Assembly: GCF_014656055.1 (NCBI RefSeq)
Contig: NZ_BNBR01000004.1
Location: forward strand, 285,867 to 349,866
Direction of reading: 5' to 3'
DNA from: Streptomyces griseosporeus
GTDB lineage: Bacteria > Actinomycetota > Actinomycetes > Streptomycetales > Streptomycetaceae
DNA: 64,000 nt
Below, piece by piece: positions 62,591-64,000 of the stretch. The notes under the pieces are model-generated. The model did not search any database. It had not been told where the DNA came from and saw only the letters and a list, made by a program, of their open reading frames with translations. Numbering within the stretch: the first letter of the stretch is position 1; each line of letters begins with the position of its first letter. The position numbers and the translations under genes were made by a program.

Positions 62591-63844
62591 TCAGACGTGG
62601 GACGTCGTGCGTTCCTGGGGGCGTACCGCGTGCGGGCCCGGCTTCTGGAGCTGGAAGTAGGCGCCGGCCAGGACCCGCTGCTTCAGGGACTGGCTGCGGT
62701 CCACCACCCGGTACAGCGTGCGGCGGAACGTGCCGCCGATGCCGTGCAGGGCGAACAGCCGCTCCTGGCGCAGCTGGAGCGCGCGGGACTTGCTCACCGA
62801 CTCCTCGCGCGAGCGCTGGAACTCCTGCGTCGCCCGGCCCAGCGCGGCGACCGAGCCGCCCTCGGCGAACGCCCGCTGCACCAGCGGCGCCAGCGTCACC
62901 GCGTCGATGATGGCGTGGTTCACGCCCTGGCCGAGGATGGGCGTCAGGGTGTGCGCCGAGTCGCCCATCAGGACGAGGCCCGGCGCCGACCACTGCGGCA
63001 CCACGGCCGTGAAGATGTCCAGCATCGACGTGTCCGACCAGGCCCGGATCTCCGAGCGCACCGCGTCCGACAGCTCCGGCGCGAGCTGGTCCAGCCGCTC
63101 GTACAGCGCGGTCAGTCCCTTCGCGCGCAGTTCCTTCAGGCCGCCCTTGGGGATGTTGAAGCCCACCCGGACGCTGTCGGGGTGCGTGGGGATGAACAGG
63201 CCGTGCTGGTCGCCCCTGATCCGGATCCGGTACGTACGGTCGTCCCACTCCTTCGGGAACGGCAGCTTCAGCCACACCACGTCCCGCTCCAGCGGGATCT
63301 TGGTGTAGGCAAGCCCGGACATCTCGCGCACCTTGCTGAACCGGCCGTCCGCGGCCACCGTCAGCCGCGTGTGCACGGTGATTTCACCGTCCGGGGTGCG
63401 CGCCCGCACGCCGGTCACGGTGCCGTCGGCGCCACGCACCAGTGCCGTCGCCGTGGCCCGGCGTACGAGGGTGAAGTGGTCGGGGTGCTCCTCGCCGAGA
63501 CCCGCCAGCGCCGACAGCAGCGCGGGCTGCGGCATCTCCACCGGGTAGGGGTGCGGGTAGGGGAAGCGGGTGAAGTCGGCGCCGAGGACCCGGCTGCCCG
63601 AGTCGACGATCTCCATGCGGTGCATCTGCTGGTAGGCGCCGTCCAGCCGGTCCAGGACGCCGAGCCGGTCCAGCAGCCACACGGAGTCGGGGGAGACGGA
63701 CTCGCCTCGGAAGGACCGGTCGAAGTGGCCGCTCTGCTCCAGTACCACCACGGAGACCGAGCGTTTGGCGAGCTCCACGGCCAGTGTGAGCCCGGCCGGG
63801 CCCCCTCCGACCACGCACACCTGTGCGGTCAGCTCTGTTGTCAT
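62591..63844 (-). CDS. FAD-dependent monooxygenase (aromatic-hydroxylase type)
   Basis: A 417-residue flavoprotein of the PHBH-like group. The FAD/NAD(P)H motifs are CVVGGGPAGLTLAVELAKR (GxGxxG), the DG motif LTVAADGRFSKVRE and the GD motif LVLMGDSAHTLTPILGQGVNHAIIDAVTLA. ATG at 63844 is used here; a TTG at 63850 has better spacing to GGAAAGG and is a fair alternative. The protein probably hydroxylates an aromatic or polyene substrate. It could belong to the specialised-metabolism set to its left or to genes beyond the window. Confidence 0.88.
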   Translation of the reverse strand: MTTELTAQVCVVGGGPAGLTLAVELAKRSVSVVVLEQSGHFDRSFRGESVSPDSVWLLDRLGVLDRLDGAYQQMHRMEIVDSGSRVLGADFTRFPYPHPYPVEMPQPALLSALAGLGEEHPDHFTLVRRATATALVRGADGTVTGVRARTPDGEITVHTRLTVAADGRFSKVREMSGLAYTKIPLERDVVWLKLPFPKEWDDRTYRIRIRGDQHGLFIPTHPDSVRVGFNIPKGGLKELRAKGLTALYERLDQLAPELSDAVRSEIRAWSDTSMLDIFTAVVPQWSAPGLVLMGDSAHTLTPILGQGVNHAIIDAVTLAPLVQRAFAEGGSVAALGRATQEFQRSREESVSKSRALQLRQERLFALHGIGGTFRRTLYRVVDRSQSLKQRVLAGAYFQLQKPGPHAVRPQERTTSHV

Positions 63845-63949
63845 CGTCAACGCTGCCTTTCCGGAGGAGACGTGAGCGTCATGGTCGGTCGATGGTCTGT
63901 ACGGCGGCTAAAGCAGTCCTTGCGGATCCCCCGATGACGAAAGGGCCCG

Positions 63950-64000
63950 GCCTGCCCTAGGCCGTGTCCGCAAAGTCCCGTCTGCCGCCCGACGTCCGGC
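63950..64000. mobile_element. possible edge of an insertion sequence
   Basis: After CCTAG the sequence reads GGCCGTGTCCGCAAAGTCCC and continues to the window end. This looks like the terminal inverted repeat style of IS elements scattered in Streptomyces genomes. No transposase is visible because the window ends. Confidence 0.25.

Overview
This is a very GC-rich stretch with dense GTGA/ATGA gene overlaps, GTG and TTG starts, and chaplin, rodlin and tyrosinase genes. That set of genes identifies a Streptomyces chromosome. From memory (not checked), the order citrate synthase / inositol genes / mmsA / rodlins / chaplins / melC resembles the SCO2690s-2750s region of S. coelicolor.

Layout. 1-8.7 kb is sugar catabolism and transport. 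It holds the end of a Gfo/Idh/MocA dehydrogenase, a DUF993 aldolase-like enzyme and a sugar isomerase/epimerase on the + strand, converging on a - strand ribose-type operon (LacI repressor, RbsA, a fused RbsC-RbsB, RbsK, RbsD) with two LacI-type operators in front. 8.9-17.4 kb is mostly housekeeping: DUF6624 and DUF1062 proteins, a RecD2-like helicase, citrate synthase, a CopZ copper chaperone behind a CsoR-type operator, a zinc alcohol dehydrogenase, a GNAT enzyme and a tiny HTH protein. 17.7-21.6 kb is a partial inositol route (iolC, Cgl0158-type barrel, mmsA/iolA). 21.6-29.6 kb is envelope and transport: two lipoproteins, an APC permease, and an unusual exported hydrolase fused to an ABC ATPase with its permease.

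29.6-49.2 kb is a surface-development region. Two divergent rodlins, a short chaplin and a long, repeat-rich, sortase-anchored chaplin come first, then a secreted GH26-like glycosidase that meets an eight-gene - strand exopolysaccharide operon tail to tail. The operon encodes a priming glycosylphosphotransferase, two GT4 enzymes, an O-antigen-ligase-type polymerase, a MurJ/Wzx-type flippase, a deacetylase, a Wzz-like protein and a CelD/FemAB-like acyltransferase. A second chaplin, three small secreted proteins, a VKOR-type thiol oxidoreductase, the melC1-melC2 melanin operon and a further chaplin follow. Four of the rodlin/chaplin genes have near-consensus sigma-BldN promoters with exactly 16-bp spacers, so this part is probably switched on together when aerial hyphae form. 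The inferred logic is secreted polymer plus hydrophobic amyloid sheath plus pigment.

49.4-59.6 kb looks like a small specialised-metabolism cluster without a recognisable scaffold enzyme: TetR, SARP activator, type II thioesterase, a degenerate DXP-synthase-like protein that has lost its cofactor and catalytic residues, a FAD epoxidase-like enzyme, DUF4260 membrane protein, DHA2 exporter and cytochrome P450. 59.7-62.5 kb carries an accessory-looking set (HAD hydrolase, XRE regulator, DUF6415 protein, 66-residue protein). The window ends with a FAD aromatic-hydroxylase-like gene and a possible insertion-sequence edge.
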